Of a DNA stretch of 64,000 bases, positions 1-7,575 are shown in pieces. A program made the translations under genes and the position numbers. The first letter of the stretch is position 1; each line of letters begins with the position of its first letter. The stretch lies in contig NZ_KE384392.1 in NCBI RefSeq assembly GCF_000425505.1, forward strand, positions 164,973 through 228,972, given 5' to 3'. The stretch comes from Flavobacterium frigidarium DSM 17623. Its GTDB lineage: Bacteria > Bacteroidota > Bacteroidia > Flavobacteriales > Flavobacteriaceae. The notes beneath the pieces are model-generated. The model saw only the letters and a list, made by a program, of their open reading frames with translations. It searched no databases and was not told the DNA's origin.

Positions 1-1
1 T

Positions 2-856
2 AATGATATGGTACAAAGCATTGAAAGTGTACTGAATAATATGGCACAAGAAGATGCAGTTCCTTTGATTATTGCTGAGATACCTACAAATCCTAGAGTA
101 GAAGTTCCTAATTTAAGTGATTTGAAAGCGACTTTAAGTAAAGAGCGAAAAACGCCTGATGGAGATAGCGCAATCGATCCTGTTTTTATTTTAGACCAAA
201 CATTTTGTCCTAATGTGAATTTTCTTGGAGAAGGAGCTGTACTGTCAAGTGTTCGCACGATCTCTTTTGCCAGCGGATCTAAGTTTCCTAGTGGTGGTCA
301 ATGCACTGCTGGATATTGTGTAGGGAATAAAAATACAGTTGCGCTGATGGATAAAATAGCAGATCATTTGGCTCTATGCGATAATGAAGCAACTGATTTT
401 CAATATGAAATATTAGCAAAACAATTGCCATCAATGAATCAACGTATTGTTGATGCCTATAAAAACACACGTTCCTTTGTAAATTACATACACGAAGTTC
501 TGCCTGATGCAAAAATAAATTTCGTTTCAGAAGAATTAGCCGACCAAGAATTCATGCCATCTGTGTTTTCTCTTGACTTACCTACAAAAGGAAATAGTCC
601 CGAGGAAAAAGAGATGCATAAAAGAGCTCTTAATCTCAAATTAATTAACATGATGATTACCGAGATTCCTAACGAGAGTAAATTTTGTGTGAGTTATGGC
701 CAACTGAAAGGATGCTACTGGACTATCCCAGCGACGTCTACTCAAGGAACAACCAAAGAAGGCGACAAAGATTACATTGTTAGAGCTTCGTTATCACCAG
801 ATTTGGATTTAGAAAAACATAAACAAGTTTTTTTAGATTTTGTAAAAAGTATGTAA
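2..856 (+). CDS. Cys/Met-metabolism PLP-dependent enzyme, 3' part only
   Basis: The reading frame is open to the window edge, so the N-terminus lies outside and the first Met at base 8 is probably internal. The visible part has the fold type I PLP signature: an Asp in ILDQTF (about residue 63 from that Met), expected to contact the pyridine nitrogen, and a Lys in SGSKFPSGG (about residue 92), expected to form the Schiff base. This is the layout of cystathionine gamma-synthase/lyase relatives, which act on sulfur amino acids in the cytoplasm. The exact substrate cannot be told from this fragment. The gene ends at a strong hairpin terminator shared with the convergent AraC gene. Confidence 0.7.
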   Translation, partial: NDMVQSIESVLNNMAQEDAVPLIIAEIPTNPRVEVPNLSDLKATLSKERKTPDGDSAIDPVFILDQTFCPNVNFLGEGAVLSSVRTISFASGSKFPSGGQCTAGYCVGNKNTVALMDKIADHLALCDNEATDFQYEILAKQLPSMNQRIVDAYKNTRSFVNYIHEVLPDAKINFVSEELADQEFMPSVFSLDLPTKGNSPEEKEMHKRALNLKLINMMITEIPNESKFCVSYGQLKGCYWTIPATSTQGTTKEGDKDYIVRASLSPDLDLEKHKQVFLDFVKSM

Positions 857-858
857 AT

Positions 859-891
859 AAAAAGGGAGATTCGTTCAGAATCTCCCTTTTT
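859..891. terminator. Bidirectional hairpin terminator
   Basis: A perfect 14-bp inverted repeat (AAAAAGGGAGATTC, loop GTTCA, and its complement) lies between the convergent PLP-enzyme and AraC genes. It gives a T-rich tail on both strands, so it should end transcription from both sides. Confidence 0.85.
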
Positions 892-894
892 ATT

Positions 895-1794
895 TTATTG
901 TATTTCTACCTTAGTTGCGCAACTACTTCTTTTTAATAATACGTATTCGCCTTCCAATTTAAACTGCCGAACTGATTTTCCAGTATACTTCTTGAAGGTT
1001 TTTGAAAGGTGACTTACATCAGTAAATCCAAGATCATCTGCAATTTCAGTTAATGTGAAATTCGAATTTAATAAACGAATTTCAACCAACTTTAGTTTGG
1101 CTTTTATAATGTATTCTCGCAAAGGAGAGTTGACTTGTTTTCTAAAAAATTCACTCACGTAGGTAGGTGACATTGCAAATGTACTAGCGAGATTATCAAT
1201 TTTAATAAGTTCTGGCTTGTCTATATGCTCATTGATATAAGTTAGCATTTTTGTGATTCTTTCGTCATTAATAGACGATGGCAACTCGTTAAAACTTCCC
1301 TTTTTAATATTACGAATGAGAATTTCAAGTATACTCATCATCAAACTCACAATAAAGCTTATAGATTCTTCGCCATAATTATGTGATTCTTGTAAGATCA
1401 TGGCAATTAAACGTTCTAAGTGCTGTCTGTCCAAATCATTCCTAATTATATCACCAGGCATTTGATTATAATTAGACAAAATATACGAAGCTTCCTTAAA
1501 CCATTCGTTTCTATCAATGGCCAATCGATTTGTATTCTTGAAAATCGAATCCGTGAATTTTAAAAACACAAACTTAGAAGATGTTTTAATATCAAAAGAA
1601 TGGCATTTTAAAGGCGGCAACAAAAAAATGCTCCCCTTACCATAAGGGTAATGATTGTAATTGATGCATTGTGTGCCATCGCCTTCATTTACTAAAACGA
1701 GTTCAAAAAAATTATTCTTAACGGGGCGTTGTTTCCACTCGGTTAATTCTAATTCTTGTATTTCAAAAGGTTTATAAGTCTCTAATACTTGCAT
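895..1794 (-). CDS. AraC family transcriptional regulator
   Basis: The protein has 299 residues. The first 100 or so look like the cupin-type ligand-sensing domain of AraC proteins (for example PYGKGSIFLLPP near residues 50-61). The C-terminal 110 hold the two helix-turn-helix units: the first around NLASTFAMSPTYVSEFF (201-217), the second around TEIADDLGFTDVSHLSKTF (249-267), followed by the usual GKSVRQF. It is divergently transcribed from the MRJP gene at 1957. Two promoters in this block carry tandem direct repeats 21 bp apart, the spacing expected for an AraC-type operator, so it is the obvious candidate activator of both. The inducer is unknown. Confidence 0.93.
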   Translation of the reverse strand: MQVLETYKPFEIQELELTEWKQRPVKNNFFELVLVNEGDGTQCINYNHYPYGKGSIFLLPPLKCHSFDIKTSSKFVFLKFTDSIFKNTNRLAIDRNEWFKEASYILSNYNQMPGDIIRNDLDRQHLERLIAMILQESHNYGEESISFIVSLMMSILEILIRNIKKGSFNELPSSINDERITKMLTYINEHIDKPELIKIDNLASTFAMSPTYVSEFFRKQVNSPLREYIIKAKLKLVEIRLLNSNFTLTEIADDLGFTDVSHLSKTFKKYTGKSVRQFKLEGEYVLLKRSSCATKVEIQ

Positions 1795-1856
1795 TATGAT
1801 GTTATTTTGATGCGAAATTAGATTTTTTTTCCAATAAAATAAACTTAAACCGCTAT

Positions 1857-1894
1857 AAACCTTTAAATATACCTAAATACCCTTTTTTAGTACC
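1857..1894 (+). promoter_or_regulatory. Candidate AraC operator, tandem direct repeat (copy 1)
   Basis: Two similar 14-mers, CCTTTAAATATACC (1860-1873) and CCTTTTTTAGTACC (1881-1894), start exactly 21 bp apart, two helical turns. The 16-mer AAACCTTTAAATATAC (1857-1872) recurs without mismatch at 4472-4487. The downstream half-site ends 23 nt before the -7 box, so it would lie over the -33 region, the usual place for AraC-type activation. Confidence 0.7.
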
Positions 1895-1897
1895 TCG

Positions 1898-1925
1898 TTG
1901 ACTAAAAGTAACCATTATATCTTTG
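1898..1925 (+). promoter_or_regulatory. Bacteroidota-type promoter of the first MRJP gene
   Basis: TTG at 1898-1900 and TATCTTTG at 1918-1925 fit the TTG/TAnnTTTG consensus with a 17-nt spacer, slightly shorter than the usual 19. The start codon at 1957 is 31 nt downstream. Confidence 0.7.
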
Positions 1926-1956
1926 CATCATCATTTAAACAACTAATACAAACGTT

Positions 1957-3018
1957 ATGAAAAAAAATGCAACAAAAGTAGTTTTATTATCGGCAATGAC
2001 TGCTATTACAATATTTAGTAGAGGGGCTGAAAGCAAAAAAAACGTAACTTTAATCAATGTAAAAGATACTATTGTTAAAGTATCAACTGCTCAAACAGTT
2101 TTTACTAGCGCAGCAGTAAGACCAGGAAACATGACTATCACAAAAAGTGGACGAATGTTCGTTACTATGAATCCGCTCATGGCTCCAGTTACCAAAGTAT
2201 TCGAAATAAAAAAAGACGGGAATGCAATAGCTTATCCAGATGAAAAATATGCCACAGGCGATGCTTCTATCATTAAGGCTATTATTGCCATTCGAGCAGA
2301 CAGCAAAGACAACCTTTGGCTATTAGATATGGGAGAAAAACAGTTTATTGTTTGGAATACAAAAACTGAGAAACTAGTAAAAACTATCCAAATTCCATCC
2401 AATGTAATTGAATCTACCAGTTTTTTGCAAGATTTTGTAATTGACGAAAAAAACAATCGTTTGATTATTGCAGATATGACACAAGGAGATTTAAAAAGTG
2501 CTCCGATTCCGGCCTTTATTGTTATTGACACTAAAACAGGAAGTGCTAGCAGAATGGCCAAAAGTCACTCATCAATGATGCCGGACTTTGAAGGTGGTTT
2601 TGGATTGAATCCGATCGCAATTGATCCAAGTTTTAAATGGGTTTATTTTGGTGCACTTCATGGTAAAAAAGTATATCGAGTTCCTGCAAATAGTTTTGAC
2701 AGTGACGAAAAGCTAATTCAAGATATTGAAGAATATGCTCCAAAATCATATTCTGACGGAATTGCAGTGGACGAAAAAGAAAATGTATATGTAACTAACG
2801 TAGAAGAGCAAGCAATTGGCCTAACAAATAAAAAAGAAGGGTTCAAAAACATTGCACTTTTGCCAAAAGGACAAACTTGGCCAGATGGACTTCATATTGC
2901 CAATGATGGTTTTATCTACAGCACCGTAGATCAATTAAACAGAACAGCAGCTTTAAATAATGGAAAAGACGAAAGCACAGCTCCTTTCTTGATTATTAAA
3001 ACAGAAATGATAAAATAA
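1957..3018 (+). CDS. Secreted major-royal-jelly/yellow-type beta-propeller protein (copy 1)
   Basis: This 353-residue protein starts with a basic, hydrophobic leader (about residues 1-24) that looks like a signal peptide. The body resembles the MRJP/yellow family (L-dopachrome-tautomerase-related, six-bladed propeller): a DNLWLLDMG blade motif, a VIDEKNNRLIIADM strand pair, FGLNPIAIDPSFKWVYFGAL, and a final WPDGLHIANDGFIYSTVDQLNR segment. The reaction of bacterial members is not established. SMP-30/gluconolactonases share the fold but lack this W-LD-G/WPDG pattern. A paralogue lies at 6227. The gene is first in a likely operon with the ABM protein and sits behind a candidate AraC operator. 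Confidence 0.8.
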   Translation: MKKNATKVVLLSAMTAITIFSRGAESKKNVTLINVKDTIVKVSTAQTVFTSAAVRPGNMTITKSGRMFVTMNPLMAPVTKVFEIKKDGNAIAYPDEKYATGDASIIKAIIAIRADSKDNLWLLDMGEKQFIVWNTKTEKLVKTIQIPSNVIESTSFLQDFVIDEKNNRLIIADMTQGDLKSAPIPAFIVIDTKTGSASRMAKSHSSMMPDFEGGFGLNPIAIDPSFKWVYFGALHGKKVYRVPANSFDSDEKLIQDIEEYAPKSYSDGIAVDEKENVYVTNVEEQAIGLTNKKEGFKNIALLPKGQTWPDGLHIANDGFIYSTVDQLNRTAALNNGKDESTAPFLIIKTEMIK

Positions 3019-3059
3019 AGTATTCACAAAAATAATTTCACACTAAAAAACAAATCATT

Positions 3060-3353
3060 ATGAGCAATCAATTGACAATAGTAGCAAGGATTTTAGCCAA
3101 AGAAGAAAAAAGAGATTTAGTGAAAGTCGAACTACTAAAACTAATAGATTTCACTAGAGCCGAAAAAGGCTGTATTAATTACGATCTGCATCAAGACAAT
3201 AAAGATCCCAATTTATTTTTATTTTATGAAAACTGGGAAAGCTATGAACTTTGGCAAATCCATATGGGGAACCAACATCTAGCTGATTATTTGAAGGCTA
3301 CTGAAGGAGCTGTAGTAGAATTTATTGTACACGAAATGACAAATATATCTTAA
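3060..3353 (+). CDS. Antibiotic-biosynthesis-monooxygenase (ABM) family protein
   Basis: The protein has 97 residues, the normal size for the dimeric ferredoxin-like ABM fold. Recognisable features are the opening strand LTIVARILAKEEK, the EKGCINYDLHQD segment and FLFYENWESYELWQIHMGNQHL, typical of YgiN-like quinol monooxygenases. These small cytoplasmic enzymes oxidise or detoxify quinols and other aromatics without a cofactor; the substrate here is unknown. It lies 41 nt after the first MRJP gene on the same strand, so they are probably co-transcribed and under AraC control. Confidence 0.85.
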   Translation: MSNQLTIVARILAKEEKRDLVKVELLKLIDFTRAEKGCINYDLHQDNKDPNLFLFYENWESYELWQIHMGNQHLADYLKATEGAVVEFIVHEMTNIS

Positions 3354-3369
3354 TCATTATCTCTGAAAG

Positions 3370-3405
3370 CGCACTTTACATAAAAATAGAGTGCGTTTTT
3401 TTTTT
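3370..3405 (+). terminator. Rho-independent terminator after the MRJP-ABM operon
   Basis: CGCACT (3370-3375) pairs with AGTGCG (3390-3395), followed by an unbroken run of T residues. This separates the MRJP-ABM unit from the following pseudogene and betaine-binding-like gene. Confidence 0.7.
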
Positions 3406-3428
3406 ACTTAATTTTAAAAGGTAACGTC

Positions 3429-3560
3429 ATATCCTTAGCATTATCCAATATGATGCAATTAGGAACGAAAGCACTCGCTTTCAGATTACTAGATAATTTG
3501 ATAGCTGGTGAACAAGTTTCTGATATACAGCACCCAAGTATGGGCTGTAATATCAAATGA
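3429..3560 (+). pseudogene. Collapsed thioredoxin-family gene with internal deletion
   Basis: A short open frame reads SNMMQLGTKALAF and runs straight into RLLDNLIAGEQVSDIQ and HPSMGCNIK before a TGA at 3558-3560. The first part looks like the N-terminus of the roughly 180-200 residue AhpC/TlpA-like thioredoxin family (SNMLPLGTKAPDF type). The second looks like the family's C-terminus (a ...LLxGxxV...PSxGCNIKWK ending). The central redox domain with its CPF/CxxC-type motif is absent, so the gene appears to have lost its middle in frame. The recognition rests on remembered family motifs. It lies 21 nt before the betaine-binding-like gene. Confidence 0.5.
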
Positions 3561-3581
3561 TAATAATAAAAATTAAAAATC

Positions 3582-4361
3582 ATGTCAAAAAGAATAACCA
3601 TTGGGGTAACTGATCTTTCCTTTCATCATATTGCAGCATCATTGGTAGCTAACACGCTCCAAGAAATGGGATTTGAAGTGGAAAGAATCTACTCAACGCA
3701 CGAAGAAAATTTCAAAAAACTAAAAGAAGGAACTACAGACATGCTCGCTTCGGCCTGGTTACCATCGAGCCATGGCGGCTACAAAGAGGAGGTAGAGAAC
3801 ACTGTTCCTCTTATAGAATTAGGACTGCATTACGAGCCTTATGCATTATGGGGTGTTCCTGATTACGTACCCGCCGAAATTGTTTCTGAAGTTTCTGATC
3901 TCTTGAAACCAGAAGTCGTCAAAAACATAAACTCAGATATTCAAGGAATTAATCCTGGTGCCGGAATTACACGTTTTTCGATAAAGATGATGGATGAATA
4001 TGGACTTAGCGAAGCAGGGTATAAATTTCACACAGGATCTGAAAAGGATTGTTTTAGTGCTTTTGAAAAGGCTGTTGCCAATAAAGAATGGGTTATTGTA
4101 CCTTTATGGAAGCCGCAATTTTTGCATTACAAATACAAAATTCGAGAATTAAAAGAACCTAAAGGCCTTTTAGGGATCATCGATAAAGCGGTTTTACTTT
4201 TAAGAGAAGATAAGAAACAACTTTTCAGCCAACAGCAACTAGAAAAGCTTGATGGATTGCATTTTTCTAATGAAATCATTGCCCAACTGGATTTCCAAGT
4301 TTCTAAGCAAGCTAAAAACATTGATGAAGTTACCAAAAACTGGCTAAATGCACATTCTTAA
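3582..4361 (+). CDS. Glycine-betaine/choline-binding-like protein (OpuAC type), no signal peptide
   Basis: The 259 residues match the substrate-binding component of betaine ABC importers: ITIGVTDLSFHHIAASLV at the start, SAWLPSSHGGY (57-67), ALWGVPDYV (88-96), IQGINPGAGITR, and VIVPLWKPQFLHYKYKI near the C-terminus. Aromatic residues such as W59 and W90 are in places where this family builds its cation-binding box. Unlike normal binding proteins it begins directly with MSKRITIGV, with no signal peptide or lipobox, and no permease or ATPase gene is nearby. It may be a cytoplasmic sensor or scavenger rather than a transporter part. The start has no better upstream alternative. Confidence 0.85.
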   Translation: MSKRITIGVTDLSFHHIAASLVANTLQEMGFEVERIYSTHEENFKKLKEGTTDMLASAWLPSSHGGYKEEVENTVPLIELGLHYEPYALWGVPDYVPAEIVSEVSDLLKPEVVKNINSDIQGINPGAGITRFSIKMMDEYGLSEAGYKFHTGSEKDCFSAFEKAVANKEWVIVPLWKPQFLHYKYKIRELKEPKGLLGIIDKAVLLLREDKKQLFSQQQLEKLDGLHFSNEIIAQLDFQVSKQAKNIDEVTKNWLNAHS

Positions 4362-4471
4362 TCACTATTTTGTATATACTAAGGTTATTTATGGTTTTAA
4401 ATGGACATCTAAGAGTGATCTTTCTTCAAAATCAAAGTTTAGTTCTTCGATTTAAATTATAAAAGATCCAA

Positions 4472-4509
4472 AAACCTTTAAATATACATTAACATCCATT
4501 TTAAATACC
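4472..4509 (+). promoter_or_regulatory. Candidate AraC operator, tandem direct repeat (copy 2)
   Basis: CCTTTAAATATACA (4475-4488) and CCATTTTAAATACC (4496-4509) start 21 bp apart, as in copy 1. AAACCTTTAAATATAC at 4472-4487 is identical to 1857-1872. The distance from this 16-mer to the downstream TATCTTTG box is the same, to the base, at both sites. Confidence 0.7.
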
Positions 4510-4532
4510 ATATATAAAGAGTTATGCTCAAG

Positions 4533-4540
4533 TATCTTTG
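4533..4540 (+). promoter_or_regulatory. -7 element of the oxidoreductase operon
   Basis: TATCTTTG fits TAnnTTTG. There is no TTG at the expected -33 place, as is common for activator-dependent promoters; the second AraC half-site ends 23 nt upstream. Confidence 0.65.
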
Positions 4541-4582
4541 TTCTGTAATTAAAACGAAATCAAAATTTAAACAGATAACATC

Positions 4583-5596
4583 ATGAAAGCAATCGGATTC
4601 AAACAATCACTGCCAATAGCAGATGCCAATAGTTTCATCGCATTCGAAACTGAAAAACCAACTCCATCAGGTTTTGATTTATTAGTAAAAATAGCGGCTA
4701 TTTCAGTAAACCCAGTCGATTTTAAAATTAGAGAAAGTGCTGCTAAAGACACTGTACTTGAAACTCCAAAAATTATTGGTTGGGATGCAGTAGGAACTGT
4801 AGAAGCAGTAGGAGATACGACCTCAAAATTCAAAGTGGGTGACCAAGTCTATTATGCAGGTGACCTAACTAGAAGTGGTAGCAATGCAGAATACCAATTA
4901 GTTGACGAACGCATCGTAGGGCGTAAGCCTAAAAACCTAAGTATTGCCGAGGCTGCAGCGATTCCTTTGACAGGATTAACAGCTTACGAATCACTTTTTG
5001 ACCGTATAAAAGTGAATCCAGAAACGGACAAAGGAAAAACCGTTTTGGTATTAGCAGGTGCTGGTGGAGTAGGATCTATGGCGATACAATTAGCTAGAAA
5101 AATTGGAAACCTTACTGTTATTGCAACCGCTTCAAGGCCCGATTCAATTGAATGGTGTAAAGATTTAGGTGCTGATTTTGTAGTTAATCACCACAACCTA
5201 AAAGAAGAACTAGAGAAAATTGGCCACAGCCAAGTGAACTATATTTTGGACTATGTAGACCTAGAGGGATACTGGGATACGATGGCCGAAATCATCAAAC
5301 CACAAGGACATATTGTTTCAATTACGGAAAGTAGTAAGCCATTGAATCTGGATATTCTTAAAGCAAAAAGTGTTACTTTTTCTTGGGAATTGATGTACAC
5401 ACGTTCGATGTTTGGTACTGAAGATATCGAGAGACAACATTTTATCTTGAACACAATCGCGGATTTACTAGATGCGGGAACTATCAAAACGACTTTAACA
5501 ACGGCTCTAGAAGGATTTAATGTTGATAATTTGAAAAAAGCACACCAAATGCAGGAATCTGGAAAAACTATTGGTAAAACAGTAATTCAGTATTAA
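4583..5596 (+). CDS. Zinc-type MDR alcohol dehydrogenase/quinone oxidoreductase family protein
   Basis: The 337-residue protein is a medium-chain dehydrogenase/reductase. The N-terminal GroES-like part includes VNPVDFKIRES and IIGWDAVGTVEAVGD. The nucleotide-binding Rossmann segment is VLVLAGAGGVGSMAIQLARK (about 155-174), and DFVVNHHNLKEEL and LDYVDLEGYWD follow. The structural-zinc cysteines are missing, as in the quinone-oxidoreductase-like branch. It probably reduces a carbonyl or quinone with NAD(P)H in the cytoplasm; the substrate is unknown. It is the first gene behind the second AraC operator, followed after 143 nt by the cupin and second MRJP genes. Confidence 0.88.
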   Translation: MKAIGFKQSLPIADANSFIAFETEKPTPSGFDLLVKIAAISVNPVDFKIRESAAKDTVLETPKIIGWDAVGTVEAVGDTTSKFKVGDQVYYAGDLTRSGSNAEYQLVDERIVGRKPKNLSIAEAAAIPLTGLTAYESLFDRIKVNPETDKGKTVLVLAGAGGVGSMAIQLARKIGNLTVIATASRPDSIEWCKDLGADFVVNHHNLKEELEKIGHSQVNYILDYVDLEGYWDTMAEIIKPQGHIVSITESSKPLNLDILKAKSVTFSWELMYTRSMFGTEDIERQHFILNTIADLLDAGTIKTTLTTALEGFNVDNLKKAHQMQESGKTIGKTVIQY

Positions 5597-5739
5597 TATA
5601 TCAAATCGGTTTCGAATTAAAAACAAACCTTTTTCAACTCAAATGCAACAACAGTGATTTCGAGAATTGGTTTCGCAGAACGGGATCAATCTCGATATTT
5701 CTATTCAATTATTTAGTCAAAACAAGAATACACATCAAT

Positions 5740-6225
5740 ATGAATAACATCTCAAAAATAAAAGCATTCGGTTTTTTACTCTTTGGAGCATCTTTTTTTA
5801 CAGTTTGTAGTGCACAGACAGCACCACAAAAAGAAGCCTTAGTATCAAAGTCAGAAGTACAACATTTCAATTTTGAAAATATGAAATCTGAAACGATTTC
5901 AGAAGGAATTACGCGCAAATGGTTTCATGGAGACAAAGGACAAATGACGATTTTTAATCTTGAAAAAGATTCACATATTCCTTGGCATCAACATCCAAAT
6001 GAGCAAATTACCTATATCATGTCGGGTAAAGTAAAAATCAAAACCATCATCAATGGCAAAGAAGAATTTGTCATTGTATCGGCTGGCGAAGTAATCGTTT
6101 TTCCAGAAAATGTACCACATGAATTTTGGGCTTTAGAGAAAACAGTCGATTTAGATGTGCATGTTCCTGTGCGCCAAGATTGGTTGTCAAAAGAACTACC
6201 TGATTATTTAAGTAAAAGTAAGTAA
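5740..6225 (+). CDS. Secreted cupin domain protein
   Basis: The 161-residue protein has a signal peptide (about 1-25, ending CSAQ) followed by a single cupin barrel. Motif 1 is HIPWHQHPNEQITYIMSG with H83, H85 and E88/Q89; motif 2 is GEVIVFPENVPHEF with H127. All expected metal ligands are present. Secreted single-domain cupins can be dioxygenases, isomerases or binding proteins, and the sequence does not decide. Its stop codon is 1 nt from the start of the second MRJP gene, so the two are surely co-transcribed and probably act together in the periplasm. Confidence 0.87.
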   Translation: MNNISKIKAFGFLLFGASFFTVCSAQTAPQKEALVSKSEVQHFNFENMKSETISEGITRKWFHGDKGQMTIFNLEKDSHIPWHQHPNEQITYIMSGKVKIKTIINGKEEFVIVSAGEVIVFPENVPHEFWALEKTVDLDVHVPVRQDWLSKELPDYLSKSK

Positions 6226-6226
6226 G

Positions 6227-7333
6227 ATGAAAAAACATATAATACTGCTAAGTATAATAGCTACGGTTATGACTGCAAATGCTCAAAAAACATTGGCGAA
6301 AGCTGAAACTTTTGCAATGGTTGATCAAGCGGTTGGTAATATTACGTTTACCAATAATGGAGATTTAGTATACAGCCATCATCCGTTTTTTAGTCCTGAA
6401 ATTAGAGTGGTTAAGTATGATAAAAAAACAAATACAACCAGTCCATTTCCAAATTTAGAATGGAACACGCCAAGAGCAACGGATGATAATTATCTAAGTA
6501 ATGTTTTAGGCATCAGAAATGATGAAAACGGTATTATTTGGATGTTAGATATGGCCCAACGTGATAATGTGACGCCAAAAATTGTAGGTTGGAATACGCA
6601 TACCAATTCATTAGAACGTATTTACTATTTACCAAAATCCGCTGTACCAGCCATAGCGCAACCCAATGATATGGTGGTAGATACAAAACACGGATATTTT
6701 ATTATTGCAGATGAAGGTATTGGTAATGGTGGCAATGGTACCAAAGCGGCTTTTATTATAGTTGATATGAAAACAGGACTATCACGTCGTGTATTAGAAG
6801 GGACACGCACTACTTTACCTGAAAACACGCCTACGGTGATTGATGGAAAGCACTTAGCCGTAAACGGTGTAGATTTGTTGATTGGTAATGACGGAATTAC
6901 AGCCGATGCAAATTTTGATTATATTTACTATGGCCCATTAAACGGTACAAAAATCTATAGAATTAAAATGGTAGATTTAGTGAATCATGATTTTACAGAT
7001 ACCGAATTAGACTCTAAAATCGAAACGTATTCAGACAAGCCAAATAATGGAGGAATGTCTATTGATAAAGAAGGTAATTTATATTTAACGGCTCTGGAAA
7101 CCAAAAGTGTAGCAGTAGTTTTAGCAAAAGATAGAAGTGTAAAAACCATGGTGAAAGATCCTAATATGGTTTGGCCAGATGGCGTAAGTTACAATCATGT
7201 AGATGGTTATATGTACGTTTCCGCAGCACAAGTAAACAAAGGCGCTGTATTTAATGATGGTAAAGATTTGTCTACAAAACCATTTTTCATTTTCAGATTT
7301 AAACCTATTGCAACAGGGGTTTCTTTTAGATAA
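6227..7333 (+). CDS. Secreted major-royal-jelly/yellow-type beta-propeller protein (copy 2)
   Basis: This 368-residue paralogue of the 1957 gene begins with a clear signal peptide (about 1-19, ending ANAQ). It shares the family pattern: GIIWMLDMAQRD, PNDMVVDTKHGYFIIADEG, NFDYIYYGPLNGTKIYRI, and the closing WPDGVSYNHVDGYMYVSAAQVN. It starts 1 nt after the cupin gene. Bacterial MRJP proteins are annotated as L-dopachrome-tautomerase-related, but no activity can be read from sequence. Two members in one putative regulon suggest related but non-identical ligands. It ends near a hairpin terminator at 7359. Confidence 0.82.
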   Translation: MKKHIILLSIIATVMTANAQKTLAKAETFAMVDQAVGNITFTNNGDLVYSHHPFFSPEIRVVKYDKKTNTTSPFPNLEWNTPRATDDNYLSNVLGIRNDENGIIWMLDMAQRDNVTPKIVGWNTHTNSLERIYYLPKSAVPAIAQPNDMVVDTKHGYFIIADEGIGNGGNGTKAAFIIVDMKTGLSRRVLEGTRTTLPENTPTVIDGKHLAVNGVDLLIGNDGITADANFDYIYYGPLNGTKIYRIKMVDLVNHDFTDTELDSKIETYSDKPNNGGMSIDKEGNLYLTALETKSVAVVLAKDRSVKTMVKDPNMVWPDGVSYNHVDGYMYVSAAQVNKGAVFNDGKDLSTKPFFIFRFKPIATGVSFR

Positions 7334-7358
7334 TTCTAAATTCATTACTATAATATTT

Positions 7359-7386
7359 AAAAGCCTCTTTAATAGTGGCTTTTTTG
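7359..7386 (+). terminator. Terminator after the cupin-MRJP genes
   Basis: AAAAGCC (7359-7365) pairs with GGCTTTT (7377-7383), followed by more T residues. A CT/AG extension with one mismatch lengthens the stem. Confidence 0.6.
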
Positions 7387-7575
7387 TTTTTATAAAAATA
7401 GTTACAAAGGAAACAAAAGTAATAACCATAGGTTTTTTAAACAATTAGCTAATAATTACCATTTTTAGATGATTGCTACTGATACATCTCAAAATATTAG
7501 GAATTTATTATCATCAGAAAAGCGATTATTCGTCTTTCATTTTTTAAATTTAACCTTTATACAAAAACAGAAACA

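Noticed and set aside
5622..5640. AAACCTTTTTCAACTC as a third AraC operator before the cupin gene
   Set aside because: Only one half-site-like stretch; no second repeat 21 bp downstream and no TAnnTTTG box at the right distance. The cupin gene is more simply expressed from the 4533 promoter.
7549..7560. AACCTTTATAC upstream of the aldehyde dehydrogenase as an AraC site
   Set aside because: It lacks the middle AAA of the operator, has no partner repeat, and lies too close to the start codon.
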